Assembly (NCBI RefSeq): GCF_009664365.1
Contig: NZ_CP044310.1
Coordinates: forward strand, 3,111,001-3,175,000
DNA from: Paenibacillus xylanilyticus
GTDB taxonomy: Bacteria > Bacillota > Bacilli > Paenibacillales > Paenibacillaceae
Length of the DNA stretch: 64,000 nt
Reading direction: 5' to 3'
The position numbers and the translations under genes were made by a program. Below are positions 34,855-44,754 of this stretch, one piece after another (position 1 is the first letter of the stretch; each line of letters starts with the position of its first letter). Under the pieces are notes generated by a model. It did no database searches. It had not been told where the DNA came from and saw nothing but the letters and a program-made list of their open reading frames with translations.

Positions 34855-35733
34855 CTACAGTAATTTATAATCTCGGATGATTACATCTATAACCCGTTTT
34901 CCCCAGTTCGATGACTCTGAACCTAGATCATTCCAGGAATAAGTGATAAGTGCTTTCCATAATGCCCATCCACGTGCACGGTTAATCATATCTTGGTCAG
35001 CATTCATTCGGCGGAGGAAAATATCACGACTCTTATCATCAAAAAAGTTCCATGCCATCACCAGGTCGCTGGAAGGATCACCTACTCCCATCGTTCCGAA
35101 ATCAATGACGCCGCACAATCGGCCGCTTTGTACGAGCAGATTTCCTACAGCGACGTCACCGTGCAGCCAGAGCGGTGCAGCTTCATATTTTTTGGCAAGG
35201 GCAAGCTCCCAGATTTCCAATAACAGCGTAGGATCGTATTGATTGGGTAAAACGTCTATGACGGATCTGGTGTCCTGGTCATAAACAGCCAGGTTTCCGC
35301 CACGATGGAAATTTTGGATGCCGGCAGGAATGCCTTGGCTTGAATCAATTGCTTCCAGTTCAATTAAAAAACCAGCGAGATCCTCAGCAAATGTGTTCAG
35401 GTCCGTTACATTTTCAACTGTGACTGTGCTGCCTTCAATCCATTGGTTAACAGACCAGGGAAGAGGATATTCTGCCGTAGGCTCACCTTTTGCAATCGGA
35501 GCAGGAATCGGCAAGGAGAGATAAGGCTTGAAAACGGGCAGCCACGTCAATTCCTTCTGAACAGCAGAGGCATATCGCTCATGACTCGGTAAACGAACAG
35601 TCATCTCATTTCCTAATCGATAGGTCCGATTATCGTGTCCACTTTTGTCTACGGGTGCTATGGTGAGGTGTTTCCACTCGGGAAATTGACTCTGGATCAG
35701 CTGACGTACCAGTTCGGTCGTAATTTCAATCAT
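34855..35733 (-). CDS. Aminoglycoside phosphotransferase-family kinase
   Basis: 292-residue APH/choline-kinase-fold enzyme. Brenner-type catalytic loop LWLHGDVAVGNLLV (Asp base, Asn for metal), followed by GVIDFGTMGVGDPSSDLVMAW with the DFG-like metal Asp and GDPSSDL; N-lobe Lys region HDNRTYRLGNEMTVRLP. Length and motifs match the family that includes Mph- and APH-like proteins. Substrate unknown; chromosomal copies of this type are often not resistance determinants. Its ATG overlaps by four bases the stop of the AraC-type gene upstream. Confidence 0.88.
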   Translation of the reverse strand: MIEITTELVRQLIQSQFPEWKHLTIAPVDKSGHDNRTYRLGNEMTVRLPSHERYASAVQKELTWLPVFKPYLSLPIPAPIAKGEPTAEYPLPWSVNQWIEGSTVTVENVTDLNTFAEDLAGFLIELEAIDSSQGIPAGIQNFHRGGNLAVYDQDTRSVIDVLPNQYDPTLLLEIWELALAKKYEAAPLWLHGDVAVGNLLVQSGRLCGVIDFGTMGVGDPSSDLVMAWNFFDDKSRDIFLRRMNADQDMINRARGWALWKALITYSWNDLGSESSNWGKRVIDVIIRDYKLL

Positions 35734-36614
35734 TTCACTCGCCCCCTGCGGAAGTCGTTAGGTGTTCGTTGATGCTGTTTTTTGAAAGACTGAATAAAGT
35801 GGTTCACATGATTAAAGCCTACTCTATGCGCTATCTCCGTTATGGTATAGTCGGTCGAGCTTAATAACTCGCAGCTTTTTTTAATTCGATACTTGATCAA
35901 GTAGGCGTAAGGGGTCATATGAATTGTACGCTTAAAACTTCGGGTGCATTCCGAAACACTCAGATGAGCTGCATCCGCGATCTCCTGTAGTGTAATCGGA
36001 TCTGCATAATGACGGTGGATGAAACTGAGCATGAATTGAAGTCTCTCCTGCTGCCGCTTCACGTCCGTTGATGCTTCCTCTGTCGAGAGTGAGAAATTGG
36101 AGATTATGGTCAGCCACAGCTGTACCGTCTGAATGGAAACCTCGTACTCCCAGCCCCATTGTTTGGTCATCTCAAATTTCCTCTTCATATCCCACAGCAT
36201 TTCTAATACTTGGATTTCCCAGTTAACTACACCTTTGATTACAAGGGATACGAAGGACGAGTTGGTATAGGGGAGGACATAGTTTCTCTCCATGGCACTA
36301 TCCGAGTAGAATGCCAGCAGTTTCTCCGGAAAATTAAAACTGACATACTGTCCGTTATGCGTCAACTGGGTCGTCACATGAAGAATGCTTTTGTTGATCA
36401 GAATGGCCTGACCTGTATGTAATTCATGATCCATCCCGTTAACCTGGATCACCAGTGCTCCTTTGGTTACCAATGTGATCTGTAAATCTTAATGCCAATG
36501 CAGGTCATTAAACCCTCTTCCTTCAGGGATGCTGTCGTGGACCGTATGCGTGTATATGATATAAGGGAAGGAAGTATCTGGATATCGGATGGTCTCATGC
36601 AGGGGTTTCTCCAT
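35730..36614 (-). pseudogene. AraC-family regulator interrupted by an in-frame TAA
   Basis: Full frame runs from ATG 36614 (GAAAGGA nine bases upstream; MEKPLHETIRYP) to 35730, 294 codons. Codon 42 is TAA (36491-36489), placed right after the cupin motif NDLHWH and before DLQITLVTKGALVIQ; relatives read HWHxDLQI there, so a Gln or Glu codon seems to have become stop. Downstream sequence is intact: cupin, then two helix-turn-helix motifs (ITLQEIADAAHLSVSECTRSFKRTIHMTPYAYL and VGFNHVNHFIQSFKKQHQRTPNDFR). A GTG/TTG restart near 36473 would give a 247-residue protein lacking the first cupin strand. Four-base overlap with the kinase gene. Confidence 0.8.
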
Positions 36615-36771
36615 GGGGTTAATTCCTTTCAATTGACGATATATCGATATAAATGAAAGATATTATTGCACTAATAACCGAATAGCGGTGATATTATTAT
36701 ATCAGATCTTAAGGTTATCAATACAATCCTGTGCACAGACGATTGGATAAAACATCCTGGAGGCCTTACTT

Positions 36772-37186
36772 GTGAAAATCAAACCATCGTCGTTACCGTT
36801 TCATCCGTATATATTGCTTTTAATCAGCATTCTGTCTGTTTCGATCTCATCAATTATGATCAAATCATCAGATACGGCAACCGCTGTGGCTGGAATTGGT
36901 GGGATACCGCTCTTCGGAATGGACCTATTTCTTGTTGCTCGCCGTAATTCCAACTATTTTTGGTCAGAATATTTTTAACCTGTTATTAAAAACGATCGGT
37001 GCTACGACGGTTTCTGTAGGGATTATAGGAGAGCCTGTTCTGGCCATTCTTCTGGCTTATCTATTTTTGGGAGAAACGATAACCGCATTTCAATTCACAG
37101 GGGGATTAATTACCTTGTTCGGTATGGGCATGTACTTTTGGCTCCGTTCCTCCAGTCACATCGTAGCTAAACAAGTATGGATTTAG
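36772..37186 (+). pseudogene. EamA/DMT-family transporter remnant with internal deletion and frameshift
   Basis: GTG 36772 behind GGAGG begins a normal DMT N-terminus with membrane segment 1 (HPYILLLISILSVSISSIMIKSSD). At about 36885-36925 it joins, in a different frame, the C-terminal part of the same kind of protein: WTYFLLLAVIPTIFGQNIFNLLLK, VSVGIIGEPVLAILLAYLFLGE and ITLFGMGMYF (membrane segments 8-10). Intact members have about 300 residues; about 180 in the middle are missing. Non-functional remnant. Confidence 0.8.
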
Positions 37187-37229
37187 TGTATGATATTGAA
37201 ATAAAACAAAAGATGAGGAGATTATATAC

Positions 37230-37562
37230 ATGGCAACCATTGATGATTTTATGAAGCTGGATATCCGCATTGGAACAATACTTCATGCTGAGTTTTTTGC
37301 CGAGGCAAAAGTGCCGGCGATCAAGCTGGAGATTGATTTTGGAGAAGAGATTGGTATCAAGAAATCGAGTGCACAAATTACGAAAAGATATGAAGCGGAA
37401 GTGGTCATAGGGAAACAAGTTATTGCTGTTGTTAATTTCCCTCCGCGCCGGATCGCCGGATTCAAGTCGGAGGTATTGGTTCTAGGAGGTGTACCCGAAA
37501 AAGGGGATGTCGTGTTGTTAAAACCGGATATTGATCTACCACCAGGAACACCTATAGCGTAA
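37230..37562 (+). CDS. csaA: CsaA, tRNA-binding-domain chaperone-like protein
   Basis: 110-residue homodimeric protein with the EMAP-II/Trbp111 tRNA-binding OB fold, proposed in Bacillus as a SecA-linked export chaperone. Features: [11 protein letters not shown] near the start, [58 protein letters not shown], ending PGTPIA, colinear with known CsaA over the whole length. ATG behind GAGGAG. Single gene. Confidence 0.95.
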   Translation: MATIDDFMKLDIRIGTILHAEFFAEAKVPAIKLEIDFGEEIGIKKSSAQITKRYEAEVVIGKQVIAVVNFPPRRIAGFKSEVLVLGGVPEKGDVVLLKPDIDLPPGTPIA

Positions 37563-37701
37563 ACAGATTTTCACGCAAGCAAACTGCACAAAAAAAGGCA
37601 GTGTCTACGTTATAGGCGAGCCGACAACTTGTCTTCATATGTCAGGTCTATTGACTGCTTACCTCATTGGAACAGAAACATACTTAAGGAGGTTTACTTT
37701 T

Positions 37702-38172
37702 ATGTTGATCAGAGAGATTGAAGAAAGAGATAATCAACAGGTGGAACATCTGATCAGAACGTGTTTGATCGAATTTGGCGCGAATAAACCAGGGACAGCC
37801 TGGACAGATCCACATTTGGGAGATTTCTATCATCTGTATCAGAATGAGGGGTCTAAATATTGGGTAGTTGAGCAAGATACTGTGGTCGTAGCAGGCTGTG
37901 GTATTGGTCCAGTTGACGGTTATCCTCAGATTTGTGAGCTGCAGAAGATGTATGCATTCAAGGAAACCAGAGGTACAGGTATCTCAAGCGAATTATTGCA
38001 GGTTGTCCTTGATTATGCGAAAGAACATTATGAACAATGTTACCTGGAAACCCTGAGCAATATGACGGCAGCCAACAAGTTCTATGCCAAAAATGGATTT
38101 ATTGCATTAGATAAGCCTTTGAATGGATCTGAACATTATGCATGTGATACTTGGTATTTGAAAACATTATAG
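37702..38172 (+). CDS. GNAT-family N-acetyltransferase
   Basis: 156 residues; ATG 37702 chosen because AAGGAGG lies 9 bases upstream (an earlier frame from 37639 has none). Acetyl-CoA transferase fold: strand beta4 VAGCGIGPVDGYPQICELQKMYAFKETRGTGISSELLQVVLDYAKEH carries the pyrophosphate-binding motif A (R-G-T-G-I-S), then NKFYAKNGF motif B. Substrate unknown. Confidence 0.9.
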   Translation: MLIREIEERDNQQVEHLIRTCLIEFGANKPGTAWTDPHLGDFYHLYQNEGSKYWVVEQDTVVVAGCGIGPVDGYPQICELQKMYAFKETRGTGISSELLQVVLDYAKEHYEQCYLETLSNMTAANKFYAKNGFIALDKPLNGSEHYACDTWYLKTL

Positions 38173-38201
38173 GTGACCTGATTATCTCGAAAATGTGCGT
38201 T

Positions 38202-38247
38202 ACCGATAGACCTTGATTAATGGGGTTTATCGGTTTTTCTTTTTTTA
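38202..38247 (+). terminator. Intrinsic terminator
   Basis: ACCGATAgACC and GGgTTTATCGGT stem followed by TTTTCTTTTTTT. Confidence 0.75.
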
Positions 38248-38369
38248 TGAAAACTGCAGAGGCCAACAGTAGCTAACTGCATGTATTTACCTTTTTATGT
38301 ATAATCAGGATTTTTTAAAAGAATTTATTAACTAACTATTATAGGGCAATAAAAACTAATGAAAAAACG

Positions 38370-38414
38370 AAATGAGCCAGTCGCCATAATATTTCAGGCG
38401 ACTGGCTCATTTCG
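38370..38414 (-). terminator. Terminator of the GH27 gene
   Basis: AAATGAGCCAGTCGCC and GGCGACTGGCTCATTT form a perfect 16-bp stem; the minus strand continues with CGTTTTTTC. Confidence 0.8.
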
Positions 38415-38448
38415 TTATTGGAGTTGCTCTAAACCAGGTAACCCAGGT

Positions 38449-39729
38449 TCAATAGAATCGATAGAGTCGTACGCCGTGCGAAGGAATATTCGTCTGTAAA
38501 ACGTCGCCTGCAAGTTCGGCTGGCGTTTCATTCCACAGCTCGGTGCCCGAGGTGAAGCCCGGAAGACCGATGTCATCCACAGACAGACTTACCGGGAGCT
38601 CTGAATCACCTACATTGAACAATGCAGCATAACGGGATTGATCAGCCGCTTCTGCTGTCCAGACAATGAGATTGCCTTGACGCAGCGTTTCCTTGGCTCC
38701 ATGGCTATCCTGATTCAAGCGCAGCACTTCCTTGTTGGTTAACAGGGATAGGGTCCATTCATCACAGTCGCGAAGCTCACCGCCGAAAATGAGCGGAGAG
38801 CGGAAGATGCTCCAGAGCGACATCATAGTCAGCTGCTCATCCCGTGTGAAGCGAGTCCAGCGATCCGCGCCACCTCCGTCAACGGACCGGATGCCGATAT
38901 GTCCGAGCGGGAGCATGTCGCAGTCCGGCCAGCATCCCGCCTCAGGGATACCCTGCCAGGTTCGGCAGCGATCAAACATATCCAGCAGCAGCGGCCATTG
39001 ATCCCAGAAGTCATCCGTGACCCGCCACATATTGGCATGATCAGCGAAGAACGTGGAGTACTCCACAGGAGCCGGACCAGGAGAGAGACTCAGTACCATA
39101 GGCCGGCCGCAGCGTTCGATCGCTTGGGAGATTAGCTCGATCTCAGGCTGATGGGTATCATACAGTCTGGATGCAGCGATGTCGTCTACCTTGACCAAGT
39201 CCACACCCCACTCGGCGTAGAGTTCAAAAAGAGAGTCGTAATAGGCCTGTGCACTTTCCTTCGATGCGTCAACGCCATACATGTCCGTATTCCATGGACA
39301 GATCGAATTGGTATGTGCAATATCACGTGCTGTAACGGTGGTATTCAGAATAGGGGTAGCTGCATGTGCAGCCTGCCTTGGAATCCCGCGCATAATGTGA
39401 ATGCCGAATTTTAATCCAAGACTATGTACGTAATCGGCTAAGGGCTTGAATCCTTGACCGCCTTCAGCAGACGGAAAGCGGTTCTCAGCGGGCATAAGCC
39501 GGGAATATTCGTCCATTACCAAAGGAACAAAAGCGCGGTACTGAGAGGAATTCGCATAAGGTTCATACCATTGGATGTCGACGGTAATGTAGTTCCAGCC
39601 GAAGGGTTTGAGATATTCGGCCATATATTCCGCGTTCCCGCGAATTTCATCCTCCGTTACGGCCGCACCGTAACAATCCCAGCTGTTCCAACCAAGCGGT
39701 GGTGTGGGTGCTGCATGCTTGTGATTCAT
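38449..39729 (-). CDS. Glycoside hydrolase family 27, alpha-galactosidase type
   Basis: 426-residue intracellular retaining enzyme (no signal peptide). TIM-barrel signatures: PPLGWNSWDCYG at the N-terminus, ITVDIQWYEP, GIHIMRGIPRQA, the nucleophile Asp in DLVKVDDIA and the acid/base Asp in WRVTDDFWDQW, then PLIFGGEL and a C-terminal beta domain. GH27 includes alpha-galactosidase, alpha-N-acetylgalactosaminidase and isomalto-dextranase; alpha-galactosidase is the commonest. An AraC regulator lies directly upstream in the same direction. Confidence 0.92.
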   Translation of the reverse strand: MNHKHAAPTPPLGWNSWDCYGAAVTEDEIRGNAEYMAEYLKPFGWNYITVDIQWYEPYANSSQYRAFVPLVMDEYSRLMPAENRFPSAEGGQGFKPLADYVHSLGLKFGIHIMRGIPRQAAHAATPILNTTVTARDIAHTNSICPWNTDMYGVDASKESAQAYYDSLFELYAEWGVDLVKVDDIAASRLYDTHQPEIELISQAIERCGRPMVLSLSPGPAPVEYSTFFADHANMWRVTDDFWDQWPLLLDMFDRCRTWQGIPEAGCWPDCDMLPLGHIGIRSVDGGGADRWTRFTRDEQLTMMSLWSIFRSPLIFGGELRDCDEWTLSLLTNKEVLRLNQDSHGAKETLRQGNLIVWTAEAADQSRYAALFNVGDSELPVSLSVDDIGLPGFTSGTELWNETPAELAGDVLQTNIPSHGVRLYRFY

Positions 39730-39837
39730 GGAAAATCTCCTTTACTGATTAATTATTGCTCTGGTTAAGTTCATATTAATCAAGGAGATTAGCAATATCT
39801 ATAGTAATCTTGGAAGCTGAATAGTACTATATTGCTG

Positions 39838-40719
39838 TTAATCAAAGAACAGTTTTCGATAAGCAAGGCTCTCGCCTCCGCTGCGGAACTCCCCCGGTGT
39901 AAGTCCGGTCATGGTACGAAATGCTTTAATAAAATAACTTCCGCTGGAATACCCGATAAGCTCGGCAATCATATCGATACTATATTCGGTTCCCCGAAGC
40001 AGTTCCATGGCTTTGTCCATGCGAATGCGAGTTAAATAAGCAACAGGAGTAAGTCCTGTGCTGGCCGAGAAGCGCCGAATCAGATGATATTTCGATAAAG
40101 AGACATGTTCGGCTAACTGATCAATACTAATCATTTGTGAATAGTGCTGCTCTATAAATTCTGCTGCACGCTTGATGTTATCCGGCCAAGCATGCTTGTT
40201 CCGCAGAGTCGTAACCTGTAATCTGGCCAGTTCTGTCATGAATTGATATACCGAAGAGGAGGCGATCAAGGGATCGGAGATTCGGCCGGCTGCTGCGTCG
40301 TTCACAATCATTCGCAATAATTTAACTGGTGCACAGTCTGCTGGGAGATAAGGGACCTCCCCTGCTTCACGCAAAAATTTACGCCAGTGAGGCAGAATTA
40401 GATGTGGCCGGAATAGTAAAAACAGAAATTCCCACGGCTCTCTGGATTCAGGGTGATAGTAATAGCGATGAGGTCCAGGGATCTCGGCAAGAAAAGCTTG
40501 TCCGGCAGAGACATGGTGCAGCTGTCCTCTTGATTCGTATATTCCCTGACCAGAAAGCGTGTACTGGAAAAGAAGGAGAGGCCCATCGCTTCGTGTCAAT
40601 CCGTCCCAATGATAGGAAGGATTGCTGATGCTATCAGAGCCTGCCGCATATAATTTACATAGCTGCAGTTCCGGATCTTCAGCGAATCGAAAGCCATACG
40701 TACCTTTGGGTATGTCCAT
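39838..40719 (-). CDS. AraC-family regulator next to GH27
   Basis: 293 residues. N-terminal cupin-like sensor (LLFQYTLSGQGIYESRGQLHHVSAGQAFLAEIPGPHRYYYHPES) and C-terminal double helix-turn-helix (ISIDQLAEHVSLSKYHLIRRFSASTGLTPVAYLTRIRM; IGYSSGSYFIKAFRTMTGLTPGEFRSG). ATG behind AAGGAGA. Lies 108 bases before the GH27 gene, so a sugar-responsive activator of it is the simplest reading. Confidence 0.9.
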   Translation of the reverse strand: MDIPKGTYGFRFAEDPELQLCKLYAAGSDSISNPSYHWDGLTRSDGPLLLFQYTLSGQGIYESRGQLHHVSAGQAFLAEIPGPHRYYYHPESREPWEFLFLLFRPHLILPHWRKFLREAGEVPYLPADCAPVKLLRMIVNDAAAGRISDPLIASSSVYQFMTELARLQVTTLRNKHAWPDNIKRAAEFIEQHYSQMISIDQLAEHVSLSKYHLIRRFSASTGLTPVAYLTRIRMDKAMELLRGTEYSIDMIAELIGYSSGSYFIKAFRTMTGLTPGEFRSGGESLAYRKLFFD

Positions 40720-40829
40720 GAATATCTCCTTATGGGTCTAAGAATATATGCGATTTAACTAATGGAATAAGTATGATTATAATGGAAATTGTGAACGTTT
40801 GTTATGTTTACTGTTCTCTCGGGAGGATT

Positions 40830-41456
40830 TCATGAATCTGACCATGAGCTGGGCTGTTGGATGAAACGTTCCAAAATTCTTTTGGTCAAAGGCATGAAGA
40901 TATTCAATAGGAATCCGCCTAAACAAACGGTTAGGATTGTTCCCATCCCGATGGGTCCTTTTAGGGTCAATGCTAATCCAAGAAAAATAAGATAAATGCA
41001 CGTTCTGGCTGCAAAGAGATTCGTTCGCATAAGTTCCTGCACAATTAATGTTAATCGGTCCAACGGAATCGGTGCAAAATGGGTCAATAAGTATGTGGCA
41101 GTTCCTAACCCGATGAGGATCAGGCCGATGACCATGTATGCCCATTTAGTTAGCCATAACTCAGGTACAGACCAGCTATGCAATAGAAAAAGCCAAATAT
41201 CGATGCCAATTCCCGTAATTAATGCGGTCAACAATCCTAAAACTTCCGGTCTCCTTCTCAGTATGAGCGAATTACAGCATAACAGAAGCAACGCTATGAT
41301 CATCTCCCAGCTGCCTACAGAGAGCCCCACCTGAACGGATAAACCTACCAAAAGAGCGTCAAAAGGAGATGTCCCGAGATCGGAATGGATTGTTAATGAG
41401 ATACCAAGAGTCAATATCAAGATTCCAACGCAAAAAAAGACATATTTCAACTGCAT
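40830..41456 (-). CDS. YczE/YyaS-family membrane protein
   Basis: 208-residue polytopic protein, five predicted membrane segments. Begins VFFCVGILILTLGISLTIHSDLGTSPFDALLVGLS, the YczE/YitT signature (GLGTSPFD), and has KWAYMVIGLILIGLGTATYL. ATG behind AAGAGG. In Bacillus subtilis YczE affects antibiotic synthesis through an unknown route. Two TTGC-type palindromes lie in the intergenic region upstream. Confidence 0.85.
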   Translation of the reverse strand: MQLKYVFFCVGILILTLGISLTIHSDLGTSPFDALLVGLSVQVGLSVGSWEMIIALLLLCCNSLILRRRPEVLGLLTALITGIGIDIWLFLLHSWSVPELWLTKWAYMVIGLILIGLGTATYLLTHFAPIPLDRLTLIVQELMRTNLFAARTCIYLIFLGLALTLKGPIGMGTILTVCLGGFLLNIFMPLTKRILERFIQQPSSWSDS

Positions 41457-41478
41457 CTACCTCTTTTTTATGTTTTTT

Positions 41479-41544
41479 TGTTGCAAATACAACATGTTTG
41501 AAGTAAATTTAATATAACCACTTTTTATTGCATATGCAACAAAA
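41479..41544. promoter_or_regulatory. Two palindromes between yczE-like gene and paiA
   Basis: TGTTG caaata CAACA (41479-41494) and TTTTaTTGCATATGCAAcAAAA (41523-41544, core 12-bp perfect palindrome). They share TTGCA and lie in the divergent promoter region, so they may be sites of one dimeric regulator, e.g. MarR-type. Confidence 0.5.
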
Positions 41545-41550
41545 AAGTGA

Positions 41551-42117
<567 letters not shown>

Positions 42118-42171
42118 CATAGCAAAACTTCATCGTTCCTGCATTGTGAAATCAAAAGAGGATACCATAAA

Positions 42172-42207
42172 AAAAGAACCTGAATACTGCATTCAGGTTC
42201 TTTTTTT
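42172..42207. terminator. Bidirectional terminator
   Basis: AAAAGAACCTGAAT actgc ATTCAGGTTCTTTT with T-runs on both strands, between convergent paiA and the APC permease. Confidence 0.85.
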
Positions 42208-42259
42208 ATGGTACACGCAGGGGGAGAAAGCCTACTGATAAATGAATGATTAATTTCAC

Positions 42260-43591
42260 TCACATGGCCTCTTCAACCTCTGGCAATGTCTTGGATACCG
42301 AAGAGGATCTCATACGTTGATTCACATACAGAACGAGGCCAAGACCGATCCAGCCCGTACCAAGGAGCAAAGAGGAAGCTTCAAGTTGAGTGATGAGATA
42401 TAGAATGAACAATGCGCCTAACAAGGGAAAGATCATTCTCACAATCCAGTCCTGCACACTGCGTTTTTTCTCGCGAATGATGTAGTGACAGATAACGGAA
42501 AGATTAACGAACAGGAAAGCCGTTAGCGCACCGAAACTGACAAACATGATGGCGGTCTCCAGACTAATGAATAAGGCAGCCAGGGAAATGACGCTGACCA
42601 GCACAATGTTGAACACAGGTGTACGAAATTTGGGGTGTACAGAACTGAATTTCCGAGGAAGCAAGGAGGATCTACCCATGACGAACAGCAGCCTTGAAAC
42701 GGTTGTCATGGAGGACATGCCCTGTGCGAGCACGGAGAAAATAACGACAAAGGTGAAGATGGATGCAAGCGTTCCTCCGCCTATAACCTGCATTAATTCG
42801 AATCCGGCAGCGTCCATATGTGTAAAAGTGAACGAAGGATACATTTGTTGAATTAAATATGCCGTTGCAAAATACATGATTCCGGCAACGCTAACGATAA
42901 TCAGGATGGCCCGCGGTATCGTTTTTTCGGGTTTTCGCGTTTCTTCCGCCATCGTTGTGATGGAGTCAAAACCAAGGAAAGAGAAACAGACAAGAGATGC
43001 ACCTGCCATTACGGCGGAGAAAGGAACTCCTTCTACGGAATGAAGAGGATTAAATCCTGCGGACACGCCTTGGGTCACTGCTTTGTATACAAGAAAGGCA
43101 CAGAAACTAGCTATAAAAATGATCTGCATCATAACAAAGATTTTATTGACGTTTGCTGACGTTTTGATGCCGATGATGTTGATGGTCATCACAATTAGGG
43201 TTAGAAGCACAATCCAGACAGGAGAAGGGATGGAGGGAAACTGAGCATGTAGATTAATGCCAAACATGAGTACAGCTACAATGCAGGAAAACAGATAATC
43301 AAGCAAAATCACCCAGCCCACCAGGAAACCGATAAACGGATTCATAGCCTGGCTTACATACGTATACGCCGAACCTGACACTGGAAAAGCCTTGGCCATC
43401 TGCCCGTAGCTGCCAGCTGTAAATAAAATGGCTACAAAAGCGAGGACATAGGCGGCTAGGAGCATACCTTGTGAACCCTCATGCAGCACGCCGAAACTTG
43501 TGAAAAAAATCATGGGAGACATCCAGGCCAGTCCCATGGTCACCACATGGCTCAAGGAGAGATTTCTTTTTAGTGTTATATTTTGTGACAT
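42260..43591 (-). CDS. APC-family permease, likely amine/amino-acid importer
   Basis: 443 residues, twelve predicted membrane segments. ISLSHVVTMGLAWMSPMIFF-like start (NLSLSHVVTMGLAWMSP), then AYVLAFVAILFTAGSYGQMAKAFPVSGSAYTYV with the APC motif, and CFSFLGFDSITTMAEETRKPEKTIPRAI. Closest overall style is the amino acid/polyamine group (PuuP-like). ATG behind AAAGGAGG. Divergent from the guanidine operon with 270 bases between; it could import a guanidino compound or polyamine, but the riboswitch does not cover it. Confidence 0.88.
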   Translation of the reverse strand: MSQNITLKRNLSLSHVVTMGLAWMSPMIFFTSFGVLHEGSQGMLLAAYVLAFVAILFTAGSYGQMAKAFPVSGSAYTYVSQAMNPFIGFLVGWVILLDYLFSCIVAVLMFGINLHAQFPSIPSPVWIVLLTLIVMTINIIGIKTSANVNKIFVMMQIIFIASFCAFLVYKAVTQGVSAGFNPLHSVEGVPFSAVMAGASLVCFSFLGFDSITTMAEETRKPEKTIPRAILIIVSVAGIMYFATAYLIQQMYPSFTFTHMDAAGFELMQVIGGGTLASIFTFVVIFSVLAQGMSSMTTVSRLLFVMGRSSLLPRKFSSVHPKFRTPVFNIVLVSVISLAALFISLETAIMFVSFGALTAFLFVNLSVICHYIIREKKRSVQDWIVRMIFPLLGALFILYLITQLEASSLLLGTGWIGLGLVLYVNQRMRSSSVSKTLPEVEEAM

Positions 43592-43860
43592 TTTAGAACC
43601 TCCTTTAGAATCGAGAATGATACATCGTTATGCTATGTCATGACACTTCACATTTTTACAGGGGTTTTACCAAAAATCAAGTTATTTTTTTTGAGATATA
43701 CGAACATTAGAGCATTTATAATAGTAGGTAATTCGTTATTTGGCGAAGATTAAGAAAAAAGTGCAAGTTTAATTGGTGTTTTTATCGTATTATTTTAAAA
43801 AAAGTATTGTGAAATGTAATTTTACATGTTAGTATTCATAACATCAATTAAATAAAATGT
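43592..43860. other. Intergenic region between permease and guanidine riboswitch
   Basis: AT-rich. Besides the permease ribosome-binding site I see no gene. It must hold promoters for both directions; a plus-strand start ahead of 43861 is expected but no clean -35/-10 stands out. Confidence 0.4.
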
Positions 43861-43960
43861 TTTCTAGGGTTCCGAGCCACCCGACTGGCTGACTGGTCCG
43901 AGAGAAAACGCATTGGGAGATTAAACCTGATGTACACGGCGGGATAAAAGCCCGGGAGAA
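43861..43960 (+). ncRNA. Guanidine-I (ykkC) riboswitch aptamer
   Basis: Contains the conserved blocks in order: CTAGGGTTCCG, GACTGGTCCGAGAG, ACACGGCGGGATAAAAGCCCGGGAGA. These are the ykkC subtype 1 consensus elements that bind guanidinium. It precedes a DUF1989-biotin carboxylase-allophanate hydrolase operon, the classic target. Confidence 0.96.
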
Positions 43961-44002
43961 TCGATCAAAGAGCAATCTTTGATGTTTCTCCCGGGCTTTT
44001 TT
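43949..44002 (+). terminator. Riboswitch-controlled terminator
   Basis: AGCCCGGGAGAA pairs with TTCTCCCGGGCT and is followed by TTTTTT. The 5' arm is the aptamer's own 3' segment, so guanidine binding would block the terminator and switch the operon on. Confidence 0.9.
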
Positions 44003-44030
44003 CTATACTTTTCTACAGGAGGAATGAACA

Positions 44031-44753
44031 ATGACAGCCCTATTTACAATGACGATGCAGCCTGGAAGCAAATGGTCTGCTCATGTAGGAAGAGGAAAAT
44101 CCATTACATTAAAGGCAACAGGGGATCGTGCCAATGTGTCGGCATTGTTCTTCCATGCACAAGATCCAGCGGAACGGTACAACATGCCGGATACGCTCAA
44201 AGCCCAACATACCGCTTTTTTGACACGAGGCAATATATTGATGACGGATCAAGGAAAGGCACTTGCTTCCATAACGGAGGATTCCGTAGGGTGGCATGAT
44301 CCTTTATCGGGATATACAACCCGAGAGGGTACGGATGACAAGTATGGAAAGACCACATATCAGGATCAGCGCAATGACTGGCTGAGAAGCGGTGAAGAGA
44401 ACTTCAAGGTTGAACTGTTCCGGAACAATCTGTCACCACGTGATATCGGGGTGCCGGTCAACTTTTTCTCCAAAGTCGTTTGTGAGCTGGACGGAACGAT
44501 GAATTACTCGCTGCAGGAAACGGCAGAACGCTCAGTGACCCTCCGGACAGAAATGGATATGCTGCTGGTGTTATCGAACACACCTCACCCGCTTGATCCT
44601 TCGGGACAATACCCGGACGCATCGATCGTTGTTTCCGTTGCAGATGCTGAACCTGTTTCTGACATGGACCCGTGTGTACTGCACTGTGATGAGAATCGGA
44701 GAGCCTTTGAAAATACGTGGAACGCTTATGCTTTGTTGAAAGGAGCGAACTAA
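44031..44753 (+). CDS. DUF1989 carboxyguanidine deiminase subunit (urea-carboxylase-associated protein)
   Basis: 240 residues, ATG behind AGGAGG. DUF1989 beta-domain with [51 protein letters not shown] and the C-terminal metal-site region including HPLDPSG, plus Cys in [10 protein letters not shown]. This family (UAAP) makes, with its partner, the CgdA/CgdB carboxyguanidine deiminase that splits carboxyguanidine to allophanate. First gene behind the guanidine riboswitch; the partner starts at 44755. Confidence 0.9.
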   Translation: MTALFTMTMQPGSKWSAHVGRGKSITLKATGDRANVSALFFHAQDPAERYNMPDTLKAQHTAFLTRGNILMTDQGKALASITEDSVGWHDPLSGYTTREGTDDKYGKTTYQDQRNDWLRSGEENFKVELFRNNLSPRDIGVPVNFFSKVVCELDGTMNYSLQETAERSVTLRTEMDMLLVLSNTPHPLDPSGQYPDASIVVSVADAEPVSDMDPCVLHCDENRRAFENTWNAYALLKGAN

Positions 44754-44754
44754 T

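Noticed and set aside
34855..35733. Antibiotic-resistance gene
   Set aside because: The protein has the APH fold and motifs but no specific similarity to characterised resistance enzymes that I can assert; kept as family-level call.
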